From positions 30,937 through 94,936 of the forward strand of contig NZ_JAAFGM010000011.1 in assembly GCF_012931985.1 (NCBI RefSeq): a stretch of DNA of 64,000 nt. The letters run 5' to 3'. The number at the start of each line of letters is the position of its first letter. Positions within the stretch are counted from its first letter, which is position 1. Made by a program: the position numbers and the translations under genes. The stretch is from Candidatus Roseilinea sp. NK_OTU-006 (GTDB lineage Bacteria > Chloroflexota > Anaerolineae > J036 > Brachytrichaceae). A model generated the notes under the pieces. The model was not told where the DNA came from and did no database searches. It was given only the letters and a program-made list of their open reading frames with translations. This document shows positions 9,690 to 17,661 of the stretch, piece by piece.

Positions 9690-10391
9690 ATGGCCGAGGT
9701 GACGACGAATAAGCCGGCAAGCAGAACCAGCGCCGTAGTGCAGAATTTCTTGAGTGAGACCTACCTCGAGGCGAGCGAATCCAGCCGGGTGTCGCTGCGC
9801 GCGCTGGCGGCGCGGTTGGGCGTGACGCCCCCGGCGGTCTCGCGCATGGCGCAGCGCCTCGTGCGCCAAGGGTTGGTGCGGCGCGAAGGCGCATGTGGCC
9901 TGGTGTTGAGTGAGGCCGGCGAACGCATCGCGCTGCGGGCAATTCGCAAGCGCCGCATCTTCGAGGTCTTCTTGATCCAAAAGCTCGGCTACACCTGGGA
10001 CGAGGTCTATCCGGTTGCTGCGGCCGCCAGCAACTATCTCGACGATGAGCTGATCGAACGCATGAATGCGCAACTGGGCCATCCCACGCGCTGCCCGCAT
10101 GGCGACCCGATCCCCTCGCGCGATGGTCGCATCCAGCCGCTTGACGATGCCCGCCTATCTGAATTGGCCAACGGCGTGCAGGGCGTCGTCAGCCGCGTCT
10201 CATCGCACGACAGCGATTTGCTGCGTTATCTCTCCTCGCTCAACATCAAGCCGGGGATGCCGATCCACATCGTGTCGCGCGCGCCCTTCTCCGGCCCGCT
10301 GCGTGTGCGCGTGGCCAACGGCAACTTCTACGACGAACACGTGATCGGCTCGGAACTGGCGTCCAAAGTCTGGGTCGAAGTCGCGCGTTGA
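9690..10391 (+). CDS. DtxR/MntR-family transcriptional regulator with altered metal site
   Basis: The 233-residue protein has an N-terminal winged helix (VSLRALAARLGVTPPAVSRMAQRLVRQGLV), the family dimerisation region with GHPTRCPHGDPIP, and a C-terminal FeoA/SH3-like domain. In DtxR and IdeR the motif HxxxCxxEH supplies metal ligands; here the aligned stretch reads VYPVAAAASNYLDDEL, so the Cys, Glu and His ligands are absent. It may respond to another signal or have become metal-independent. GGAG upstream of the ATG is a plausible ribosome-binding site. The divergent MacB-like operon and the palindrome between them suggest it controls that exporter. Confidence 0.85.
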   Translation: MAEVTTNKPASRTSAVVQNFLSETYLEASESSRVSLRALAARLGVTPPAVSRMAQRLVRQGLVRREGACGLVLSEAGERIALRAIRKRRIFEVFLIQKLGYTWDEVYPVAAAASNYLDDELIERMNAQLGHPTRCPHGDPIPSRDGRIQPLDDARLSELANGVQGVVSRVSSHDSDLLRYLSSLNIKPGMPIHIVSRAPFSGPLRVRVANGNFYDEHVIGSELASKVWVEVAR

Positions 10392-10394
10392 GCG

Positions 10395-10632
10395 CTGCGA
10401 ATACCTGCTGCAGACGATGCTCCGGTTTGCTCGGCGGCATACCGAGGGTGTGATCCACCCCGGGCAATCCTTCCGCTTCGAGCGCGGGCAGCGCGCGAGT
10501 CGCTCAACGCGGCGCAGCTCGCATGCGATATGCCGATGCCGGCGGCATAGATGAAGATAGATGAAGGATGACGCGATCGCGATCGGAGAAGCCGAGCCGC
10601 TTCAGCGCGGGATGGGATTCATGGCTCTGCCC
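10395..10632 (-). pseudogene. Remnant of a ChbG/HpnK (YdjC-like) carbohydrate deacetylase gene
   Basis: Read on the minus strand, fragments of this family occur in successive frames: SHPALKRLGFSDRDRVIL, then GIGISHASCAAL where intact enzymes have the metal-binding ADDxGxxHA segment, then GLPGVDHTLGMPPSKPEHRL from the middle of the protein. Frames shift between the pieces and most of the protein is gone, so this is a decayed, internally deleted copy. It lies directly after the beta-glucuronidase gene and may once have been the last gene of that carbohydrate operon. Confidence 0.5.
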
Positions 10633-10635
10633 AGG

Positions 10636-12786
10636 TCAAAAATCCCGCAGGATGGTCAGCGCCTTCAGGTCGCCGCCCACCTTGATGCGGCCGGTGAGGA
10701 CGGCGGCCATGGGGTTGACTTTGTCGCGAAAGACCTTGAGCGCCATGTCCCCCGCCATGCGCACCCATGCTACGGCTTCGCCATCTCCTTCCACCACCGA
10801 CACGCGGCCGTCTCGAATCACAAAGCGGTATACGCCATCGCCGCCGAAGTCAAACTTTAGCGTTGTGGTCAGGCCGGGGCGCGTGCCATCAATCCGGCGC
10901 GCCACCTCTTCCAACATGACGCGCAGCGCGCTTGTGGGTTGAGCGATGGCTTGGCTCGTTGCCGGCGGGGCGGCCGCCGCTGACGTAACGACGTCAGGGG
11001 CGGCCGTAGGGCGTGTGGACGATGGCTCGTCTCGCCACAGCTCGCGCAGCACATGGGCAGCCAGCTTGGGCCGGCGGTCGCGCGTGAAGACCCCTTTCTG
11101 GTTCAGCCCGCCCACGCGCCGGGTGGACTGCACCGAGAGGAAATCGGCAAAGTTCCACACATGCGCGCCGATTACAAAATCTTTGCGCCGCGCCGTCGTC
11201 ACGTAACCACGGATCAACTCGGCCTGGTATTCCTCCGACCACATCACCGGGGGTTGACCGTGTAGGCCTGCCGGAGCGTCGGCGCCGAACTCACTGATCA
11301 GGATGGGCTTTTGGAAGGTCTCGTAGATCAGGTCGAGTTCTTGATCGAGGGTTTCTATAGCGCGAGCAAGCTGGCCGCCTTGCTCGTGCCAGCCCCAATA
11401 GCGATTGACGCAGATCACGTCGGTCAGCGCCTGCCATTCCAGAGGGGCGCCCATCCGCCCGACGAAGGTCGCCGGCCGGGTGGGGTCCAGGGCGCGGGCG
11501 CGGGCGAGCAAATCTCGGAAGAAGTCGTGGGCGTAGGCGGGGGGCGGCGTCGTGTCTTGGCCGCTCAGTCGCGCGATCAGGTTGGGCAAGAGCGGCTCGT
11601 TGGCCACCGACCACATCACCACGGCCGCATGATTCTTGTCGCGGGCAATCAGCTCCTCTAACATGCGCAGACACGTCGCTTTGCGCTTCTCCACGCTCGC
11701 CTGATCATCGAAGAGAAAGCTCACCGCTGGCAGCTCGTCAATGATGAGGATGCCCAGCCGGTCGGCCATCTGCATCTCCTCTTCGGAATACGGGTAGTGC
11801 GAAGTGCGATAGGAGTTCGCGCCTACCCATCGCAGCAGGTCGTAATCCTTCACCAACAGCGGCAGATTCAAGCCGCGCCCGCTGGCGTAGAAGTCCTCGT
11901 GCCGCCCGAAGCCCTTGAACCACACCGGCTCATCGTTCAGCAAAAACTGCTTGCCTTGCACCGCGACCGTGCGCAGCCCCACCGGCATGGCATACACATC
12001 CTGCCCGGCGACGACCGTGAGGTGATACAGGAACGGATCGTTGGGCGACCACCACCGCGTATGAGAAAGTCGCAGCTCCACCTGGCCGACCTCGTCCGCG
12101 CTGTGCATGTCGCTCATCGCCGATGATTCCCCGCCGACCAAACGCACCTGGCCGCGCGCCGGCGCCTCGTTCATGCGCACCGTCACCTGCACGCGCGCTT
12201 GCCCGCCCTCGCGCCGGGTGATCACGGTGATGTCCTGAATGTGCGCAGGCGGCGCGCAGTAGAGCACTACCGGACGGTGCAGGCCGGCATACGGGTAGAA
12301 ATCGAAGCTGGTGTCTGGGTAGCCCTGGGTCAGCTCGATGTCGAGTGAATTTAAGTTGCCGGCGGGCACGCGATCCGGGCGCAGCGTGTTCTCCACCAGG
12401 ATGGCGATGACGTTCTCATCGCCGAAGCGCGCCGCAGCCGTGATGTCGCAGACAAAGGGCAGGTGGCCGCCCTCGTGCTCGCCTACGCGTTGGCCGTTGA
12501 CCCAGACCACGGCGCGGTAGTTTGCCGAACCAATGCGCAACACGACGCGCCGACCCCTCCAGTCCGTCGGCACGACGACGCGCCGCACATGCCAAGCCGG
12601 GCCGAAGTAACCAAACAGGTCGGCATACTGCTCGTTCCAAGAGCCGGGCACGGCCAACGGGCGCGGCGCCGGCAGGCGATGCATGAATCCTCTCTCTTCC
12701 CCTACGTTATCGGGGTCGGGTTGAAAGTCCCACAAACCGGAAAGGTCAAGCACAACGCGAGAAGGGGTTAGGTAGGGATACAACAT
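10636..12786 (-). CDS. GH2 beta-glucuronidase with C-terminal SCP2 domain
   Basis: Residues 1 to about 595 are a glycoside hydrolase family 2 enzyme close to UidA: sugar-binding domain (LSGLWDFQPDPDNVGEERGF), acid/base Glu in MWSVANEP, nucleophile Glu in ISEFGAD, and the N-x-K glucuronate-recognition motif in GGLNQKGVFTRDRRPK. The enzyme should release glucuronic acid from glucuronides. After a Ser/Ala/Pro-rich linker, residues about 620-716 form an SCP2 sterol-carrier-like domain (RFVIRDGRVSVVEGDGEA, VFRDKVNPMAAVLTGRIKVGGDLKAL), which I do not know from other GH2 enzymes. No signal peptide is seen, so it acts in the cytoplasm. Last intact gene of the operon starting with the aldehyde dehydrogenase. 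Confidence 0.93.
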   Translation of the reverse strand: MLYPYLTPSRVVLDLSGLWDFQPDPDNVGEERGFMHRLPAPRPLAVPGSWNEQYADLFGYFGPAWHVRRVVVPTDWRGRRVVLRIGSANYRAVVWVNGQRVGEHEGGHLPFVCDITAAARFGDENVIAILVENTLRPDRVPAGNLNSLDIELTQGYPDTSFDFYPYAGLHRPVVLYCAPPAHIQDITVITRREGGQARVQVTVRMNEAPARGQVRLVGGESSAMSDMHSADEVGQVELRLSHTRWWSPNDPFLYHLTVVAGQDVYAMPVGLRTVAVQGKQFLLNDEPVWFKGFGRHEDFYASGRGLNLPLLVKDYDLLRWVGANSYRTSHYPYSEEEMQMADRLGILIIDELPAVSFLFDDQASVEKRKATCLRMLEELIARDKNHAAVVMWSVANEPLLPNLIARLSGQDTTPPPAYAHDFFRDLLARARALDPTRPATFVGRMGAPLEWQALTDVICVNRYWGWHEQGGQLARAIETLDQELDLIYETFQKPILISEFGADAPAGLHGQPPVMWSEEYQAELIRGYVTTARRKDFVIGAHVWNFADFLSVQSTRRVGGLNQKGVFTRDRRPKLAAHVLRELWRDEPSSTRPTAAPDVVTSAAAAPPATSQAIAQPTSALRVMLEEVARRIDGTRPGLTTTLKFDFGGDGVYRFVIRDGRVSVVEGDGEAVAWVRMAGDMALKVFRDKVNPMAAVLTGRIKVGGDLKALTILRDF

Positions 12787-12827
12787 CTCAGGACTCCTTT
12801 CGGGAGGGCAGGCTCACATAGGCGATG

Positions 12828-13733
12828 TCAGCCTGGGCGTGGCTCCGGCGTCGCGAGCCGGCGAGGGCGACGTCCAAAAGCCCCGATTGCAGCGACGCCG
12901 TAGATGATCAATGCAAGGCTGACCAGCGTCAGCCACGACAGCCGGTAATCGGGCAGCAAGATCAGTTGCCAAAATACCGGCAGTCCGATAAACGCTGCGT
13001 TATAGCTGGGCACGAGCAAGCTGGCGCGCGCTTTGAGGACGAAGGCCACCTGCGTCAGCACAAAAGCTAAAAAACCGACCACAAACGATGCAGCAAAGAT
13101 GACGCTGCCCAACACGGTGGTGGGCAGGATGTTCGACGCGCCGCCGTAGTTTTGACCGATGCCTTTGAGAAAGGCATCCAAGCTGCCCAGGCTGCCGGCT
13201 ACCAGGCCGAACACGACGGCCAGGAAGCGCAAATTGCCTGCGCGCCAGGCCACGATCATGCTGATCACACCGACAAACAGCCACACCCCCAACGCGAAGA
13301 AGAAGGCCGACAAGTTCATCGTGAAGCGGTCGAGCGCTGCCGCGCGCAACAGGTTGTCGTAGCCGATGCTCGACGTGCCTAGCACGATGGCGCCTGCGCC
13401 GAGGGCCTCGCGCCGGCTGATCGGCTCCTTCAATACCCAGTGGGCATACAGCATCAAGAAGACGAGGCCAACGCCGAACACGCTGCTGAACAGCGCCGGC
13501 GGGCCGTAAGGCTGAGCCAAGATCGGCCAAATGAACAGCGTGTTGTTCAAGAAGACGCCGGCAAGGTAAATCAGCGGCTTGCGCAAGCGCTGACCGCTTG
13601 GCGCCGGTTGTCCGCGCAGCCGCGCCTGAAGCTGATCGAATACCTCAATCCCCTGGCGCTCCAGCGCCTTGGCCAGATGCGTTTGGATCGTTGAGATGAG
13701 GCCCAAGCACAAAACCAAGGGAATGTTGGTCAT
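12828..13733 (-). CDS. Integral membrane transporter, DMT/EamA-like
   Basis: The 301-residue protein consists of about nine or ten hydrophobic helices in two halves, in the manner of drug/metabolite (EamA) transporters, with a soluble loop near residues 30-50. I chose the ATG of MTNIPLVLCLGL because the upstream open stretch is Arg/Ser-rich and unlike coding sequence. It lies 19 bp after the four-domain fusion gene and 41 bp before the glucuronidase gene, so it probably moves the substrate or a product of this operon, such as a glucuronide or sugar acid. Family assignment is by topology only. Confidence 0.7.
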   Translation of the reverse strand: MTNIPLVLCLGLISTIQTHLAKALERQGIEVFDQLQARLRGQPAPSGQRLRKPLIYLAGVFLNNTLFIWPILAQPYGPPALFSSVFGVGLVFLMLYAHWVLKEPISRREALGAGAIVLGTSSIGYDNLLRAAALDRFTMNLSAFFFALGVWLFVGVISMIVAWRAGNLRFLAVVFGLVAGSLGSLDAFLKGIGQNYGGASNILPTTVLGSVIFAASFVVGFLAFVLTQVAFVLKARASLLVPSYNAAFIGLPVFWQLILLPDYRLSWLTLVSLALIIYGVAAIGAFGRRPRRLATPEPRPG

Positions 13734-13752
13734 TAGCGACAGTCTGCTTCGA

Positions 13753-16700
13753 TCAGCCGATGCTCGCGCCGACCTCGCGGAGGAGCTTGACCGTGGCGTC
13801 GGCGATGCGCGCCGGCTTCTTGCCGAGCAAGCGACACAAGATGAGCTTGCGCGCCGTGATCTCGATGTTTTCAGTCCAGTCCGCAGCGCGGCGCAAGCTA
13901 GAGCCGGCGACCACCATGCCATGATTTTGCATCAAAACGGCCAAACCATGTTTGCGCATCGCCTCCGAAACTGCCTCGGCCAGCGCCTCGCTGCCCGGCA
14001 TGATGAACGGCACGACAGGCAACTCGCCAATGAAGGCTGCCTCGGTCGAGATCGGCTCGAATTTCATGCCGACCAGCGACATCAAGGTGGCATACTCCGG
14101 GTGACTGTGAATGACGGCCTGGACGTCGGGCATTTTGCGGTAGATCGCGCAGTGGATGCGCAATTCACTGGAGGCGGTGTGTTCCGTCGGGCGCACCACT
14201 TGGCCATCCAAGTTGATCCGCACCAGCATCTCGGCGCGCAGCTCGCCTTTGAACAGGCCGCTTGGCGTGATCCAAATCTCGTCCGCTTTGTCCGCGCATC
14301 GCGCGCTTACGTTGCCGCCGGTCGCGGTGATCAGCCCCTTGGCGTATAGCTCCTGCGTGATCTTCACTACGTTCAACGCATCAGAGTCGCCGGCCCATTG
14401 CCCGCCTGCGGGCGGAGCGGAAGGGACGGAAACGATTGATGCCGCTGCGACAGGCTGCGGTGCGACGGCCGGCGAAGTCAACTCGGCCAGGTTGCCCAGC
14501 TCCCCAACCGCAGCGCGCGCTTGAGCATACAGGCGGGACATGTGGCCCTGAATGCGCATGAAGGCCATGGCGCGCGCGGTGTCGCCGCTGAACGAGAGCT
14601 TGCCGCTGAGGGCGGCTTTTGTGGGATTGACGCGGCCGGTGAAGATGCCGTCCAGAACCTCGGTAGTGGTCTTTAGCCTCACCTCGGCGTGAACGGACGG
14701 CGTCCCCACCCCGGCGGTTACCTTGCCGTCAATGAAGGAGAGATAAAACGGCTGATCGAGATCTTTGAGAGTGAACAGGAAGGTGACCTGTTTGCCTTTG
14801 GCGAAGGTCGCCAGCTCAGCATCGGCGGCCACGCGCCGGGTGAAATCGTCCAGCAAGGCCAGCACCTTTTGGCGTGTTTCGTTCGTCGCAGGCGGTGCCG
14901 AGGCAGGCGTAGCGGAATGTGAGGATGATGAGGGTAAAGCCGGCGTTTGCGCCGCCGTAGAACCCTCGGCAGCGGCGGGCGAACGTCGCCCGGCAGCGGC
15001 TGCCTCCAGGTCGGTCACGGCCGGGCCGGGACGCTGGCGACGCTGGTGCAGCGCCGCTGCATCCATCGCGCGTGGCCCGCGCCAGCGAAATGAACGCATA
15101 ACATCAGGGTTAAGCGCATGATCGGGAGCCTGGCCCGCCAGCAACTGGGTCAGCGCGCGCGCTGCTGCTTCGCCCTGATGCGCAGCCACCTGTTGGGTGT
15201 TGCCACCGATGTGCGGCGTGGCAATGACATTCGGCGCGTTCAGCAGCGGATCGTCCGCCGCCGGCGGTTCCACGGCGAACACATCGGTCGCGTAGCCGCC
15301 CAGTCGGCCCTGATGAAGCGCTTGGCACACTGCTGCTTCGTCCACCAGGGCGGCGCGCGCCGTGTTGACGAGGAACGCGCCGGGCTTCATTTGCGCTAGC
15401 GTCTGAGCATTGATCATGCCCCGCGTCTCATCGGTGACCGGCGCATGCAGGCTCACGAAGTCGCTCTGCGCCAAGAGCTGCGCCAAGCTGACCTTCTCTG
15501 CGCCCATGCGGGTGATTTGCGACTCGCTCAGGAAGGGGTCGCAGATCAACACGCGCGTGCCGAAGGGGAGCAGCCGCGCTGCTACCTTGCGGCCCACTGC
15601 GCCGCCGCCGATCAGCCCCACCGTCTTGCGCCACAGCTCTACGCCGAGGAAAGCTTCATGAGCCTGGCCGAGCCGGCCCAGGTCGCCCGCTTCGCCCCCC
15701 GGCTGATGCAAAAAGGCAAGCGCCGATGGAAGCTTGCGCGCCAGCGCGAGGATGAAAGCCATTGTCAAATCGGCTACGGCATCGGCGTTGCGCGCCGGCG
15801 TGTGTGCGACCACCACCCCGGCCAGCGAGCACGCCTCCACGTCCACGTTGACCGGGTTGCCGCGACACACGATCACGGCACGCAGATCGGGCAATTGCAA
15901 CAGCACCTCGGCATCCACCACGTCCACCTCGGTGATGAAGACGTGGCAACCTTGTAAGGCCTGCGCCAGCTCGTCTCCTGTCAGCACCACGCCCGCTTCG
16001 CGATAGGGTCGGTAGATCACGTCGGCTAATCGGCTCAACTGCGCTCGCGATGCCTCGTCTATCTCGGCGCTGACGAAGACGCGCGGGCGGAAGGCATCTG
16101 GCACGGGCGCAGCCTGCTGAACCGTTGGCGCTTCCAGCACCGCCTCGGTGACGTGCTCGCTTGCCAGCGCGTCCGCTTCGCGGCGCGCCTGGCAGAGCTG
16201 CGACCAGGCGGCGTAAAGCCGATGATAGGTGGCCGATTGAGCGCCGGGCCGATGAGCTTCGGCGGGGCGCACGAGCGCCTGCGCGGCCGTGGTCAGGCTG
16301 TCGAATAAGCCTGCGCCGACGCCGGCGCAGAAAGCGGCGCCGAGCGCGCTGGCTTCGACCACAGCGCTGGCATAGACCGTTTGTTCCAGCACATCGGCAA
16401 GCAGTTGCCTCCAGAAGGGGTTGCGGCTCATGCCGCCGGCCAGCCCAAGCCGCTGCATTGGTCCTGCGACGGCGGCGAGCTGTTCTAGGTTGGCCCGGAT
16501 GGCATACGCCATTCCTTCCACCACGGCGCGGGCGAACTGGGGTACGGCGTTCGGCAGCGCTTCGGCGGCGAGCGCTGAAAACGTGAACGTGTCCACGGGC
16601 ATCGCCAGCGCGCGCGCGTCGAAGCGGCGCGCGCCGATGGTGGAGTAGGCGTCGGAGGTGGGTTGCCGAGCTGCCTCGGCTTCGGCCAACCAGCGAGCCG

Positions 16701-17661
16701 TGGGCTGCGGGTCGGCAGCAAAGCATAGGCGGGCCAGCCAGTCCAGTGTGGCACCCACGCTGCCGGCGTTGCTCTCCAAGATGTAGCGGCCTGGGAGAAG
16801 ATGTAGACCGGCCCACAAGCCCGCATCGGCTGTGATCGGCCGCTCGGTCACCCATTGCACCGGCGCCGTTGTGCCGGCCACGATGCCGACCTCGCCCGGC
16901 GCAAGGATGCCCATGCCGAGCAGGCCACACTGCGTGTCCGGCCCGCCTACTGCCACCGGTGTGCCGGGCATAAGGCCCAGATCGTCAGCGGCAGCGCGCG
17001 TCAAGTCACCCAGGCGCTCGCCGGCCGTGCGAAGCGGCGGAAGCACCTGATCGGGGATCTCTAGGCGGCGCAGCAAGGGCTGCGCCCATGTCCGCTGATG
17101 GATATCCAGCAGCATGGTCTCGCCGGCCTGGGCGGATTCGGCGGACGGTACGCCGGTCATGCGGTAACCGGCCCAATCGCTCAAGCTCATAACCCACGCT
17201 AACGAGTCGAAGGCCTGTGGCTGCTCCTCACGGAGCCAGAGCAGCCGGGCAGCCAGGAAGATGGGATTCGGGTAATGCCCGCCGATTGCCTGAATTGCCT
17301 CGCCGTGCTCGGCAGCCAGTTGTAGCGCCTGGCTGGCGGCGCGGGCATCGCGGTTGGGGGTCATCAGCAATACGCGCCCTGTCGCATCTAGCGCAACTGT
17401 TGTGTGGCGCATGCTGGCGACGGCCAGCCCGGCGACCTGCGCGGGGTGGACGCCGGCCTGGCGCAACACGTCGCGCGTTGCCTCCGCTATGGCTTGCCAC
17501 ACGACGTCGGGATCTAGGCGGTACGCGAAGCGCCCGGCCTCCGGTTCGGGAATCAACGACCAGGCGCAGTGCGCCGCGCGCGTTTCGCGGGTGGCGAGAT
17601 TCAACAGCAGGCAGCGTGCGCCGCTGCCGCCGAGATCAATCCCGATCAAGTATTCAGGCAT
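13753..17661 (-). CDS. Four-domain fusion: FGGY kinase, 2-hydroxyacid dehydrogenase, SCP2, class II aldolase
   Basis: One uninterrupted frame of 1302 residues holds four complete domains. About 1-500: FGGY sugar kinase (LIGIDLGGSGARCLL, catalytic Asp in GGPDTQCG, GLAGGMSRNPFWRQLLADVL), nearest in feel to LsrK. About 525-850: NAD-dependent 2-hydroxyacid dehydrogenase (GLIGGGAVGRKVA, catalytic Arg in NTARAALVDE, Glu in DVFAVEPP, His in TPHIGG). About 925-1040: SCP2 domain after a Ser/Pro/Ala linker. About 1094-1302: class II aldolase with Glu in SSELRIH, zinc ligands in IHSHPEY and NHGMVVAG. All catalytic residues are present, so each domain can be active. The start overlaps the aldehyde dehydrogenase gene by 8 bp. 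It would phosphorylate, oxidise or reduce and cleave a sugar; the substrate is unknown. Confidence 0.93.
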   Translation of the reverse strand: MPEYLIGIDLGGSGARCLLLNLATRETRAAHCAWSLIPEPEAGRFAYRLDPDVVWQAIAEATRDVLRQAGVHPAQVAGLAVASMRHTTVALDATGRVLLMTPNRDARAASQALQLAAEHGEAIQAIGGHYPNPIFLAARLLWLREEQPQAFDSLAWVMSLSDWAGYRMTGVPSAESAQAGETMLLDIHQRTWAQPLLRRLEIPDQVLPPLRTAGERLGDLTRAAADDLGLMPGTPVAVGGPDTQCGLLGMGILAPGEVGIVAGTTAPVQWVTERPITADAGLWAGLHLLPGRYILESNAGSVGATLDWLARLCFAADPQPTARWLAEAEAARQPTSDAYSTIGARRFDARALAMPVDTFTFSALAAEALPNAVPQFARAVVEGMAYAIRANLEQLAAVAGPMQRLGLAGGMSRNPFWRQLLADVLEQTVYASAVVEASALGAAFCAGVGAGLFDSLTTAAQALVRPAEAHRPGAQSATYHRLYAAWSQLCQARREADALASEHVTEAVLEAPTVQQAAPVPDAFRPRVFVSAEIDEASRAQLSRLADVIYRPYREAGVVLTGDELAQALQGCHVFITEVDVVDAEVLLQLPDLRAVIVCRGNPVNVDVEACSLAGVVVAHTPARNADAVADLTMAFILALARKLPSALAFLHQPGGEAGDLGRLGQAHEAFLGVELWRKTVGLIGGGAVGRKVAARLLPFGTRVLICDPFLSESQITRMGAEKVSLAQLLAQSDFVSLHAPVTDETRGMINAQTLAQMKPGAFLVNTARAALVDEAAVCQALHQGRLGGYATDVFAVEPPAADDPLLNAPNVIATPHIGGNTQQVAAHQGEAAARALTQLLAGQAPDHALNPDVMRSFRWRGPRAMDAAALHQRRQRPGPAVTDLEAAAAGRRSPAAAEGSTAAQTPALPSSSSHSATPASAPPATNETRQKVLALLDDFTRRVAADAELATFAKGKQVTFLFTLKDLDQPFYLSFIDGKVTAGVGTPSVHAEVRLKTTTEVLDGIFTGRVNPTKAALSGKLSFSGDTARAMAFMRIQGHMSRLYAQARAAVGELGNLAELTSPAVAPQPVAAASIVSVPSAPPAGGQWAGDSDALNVVKITQELYAKGLITATGGNVSARCADKADEIWITPSGLFKGELRAEMLVRINLDGQVVRPTEHTASSELRIHCAIYRKMPDVQAVIHSHPEYATLMSLVGMKFEPISTEAAFIGELPVVPFIMPGSEALAEAVSEAMRKHGLAVLMQNHGMVVAGSSLRRAADWTENIEITARKLILCRLLGKKPARIADATVKLLREVGASIG

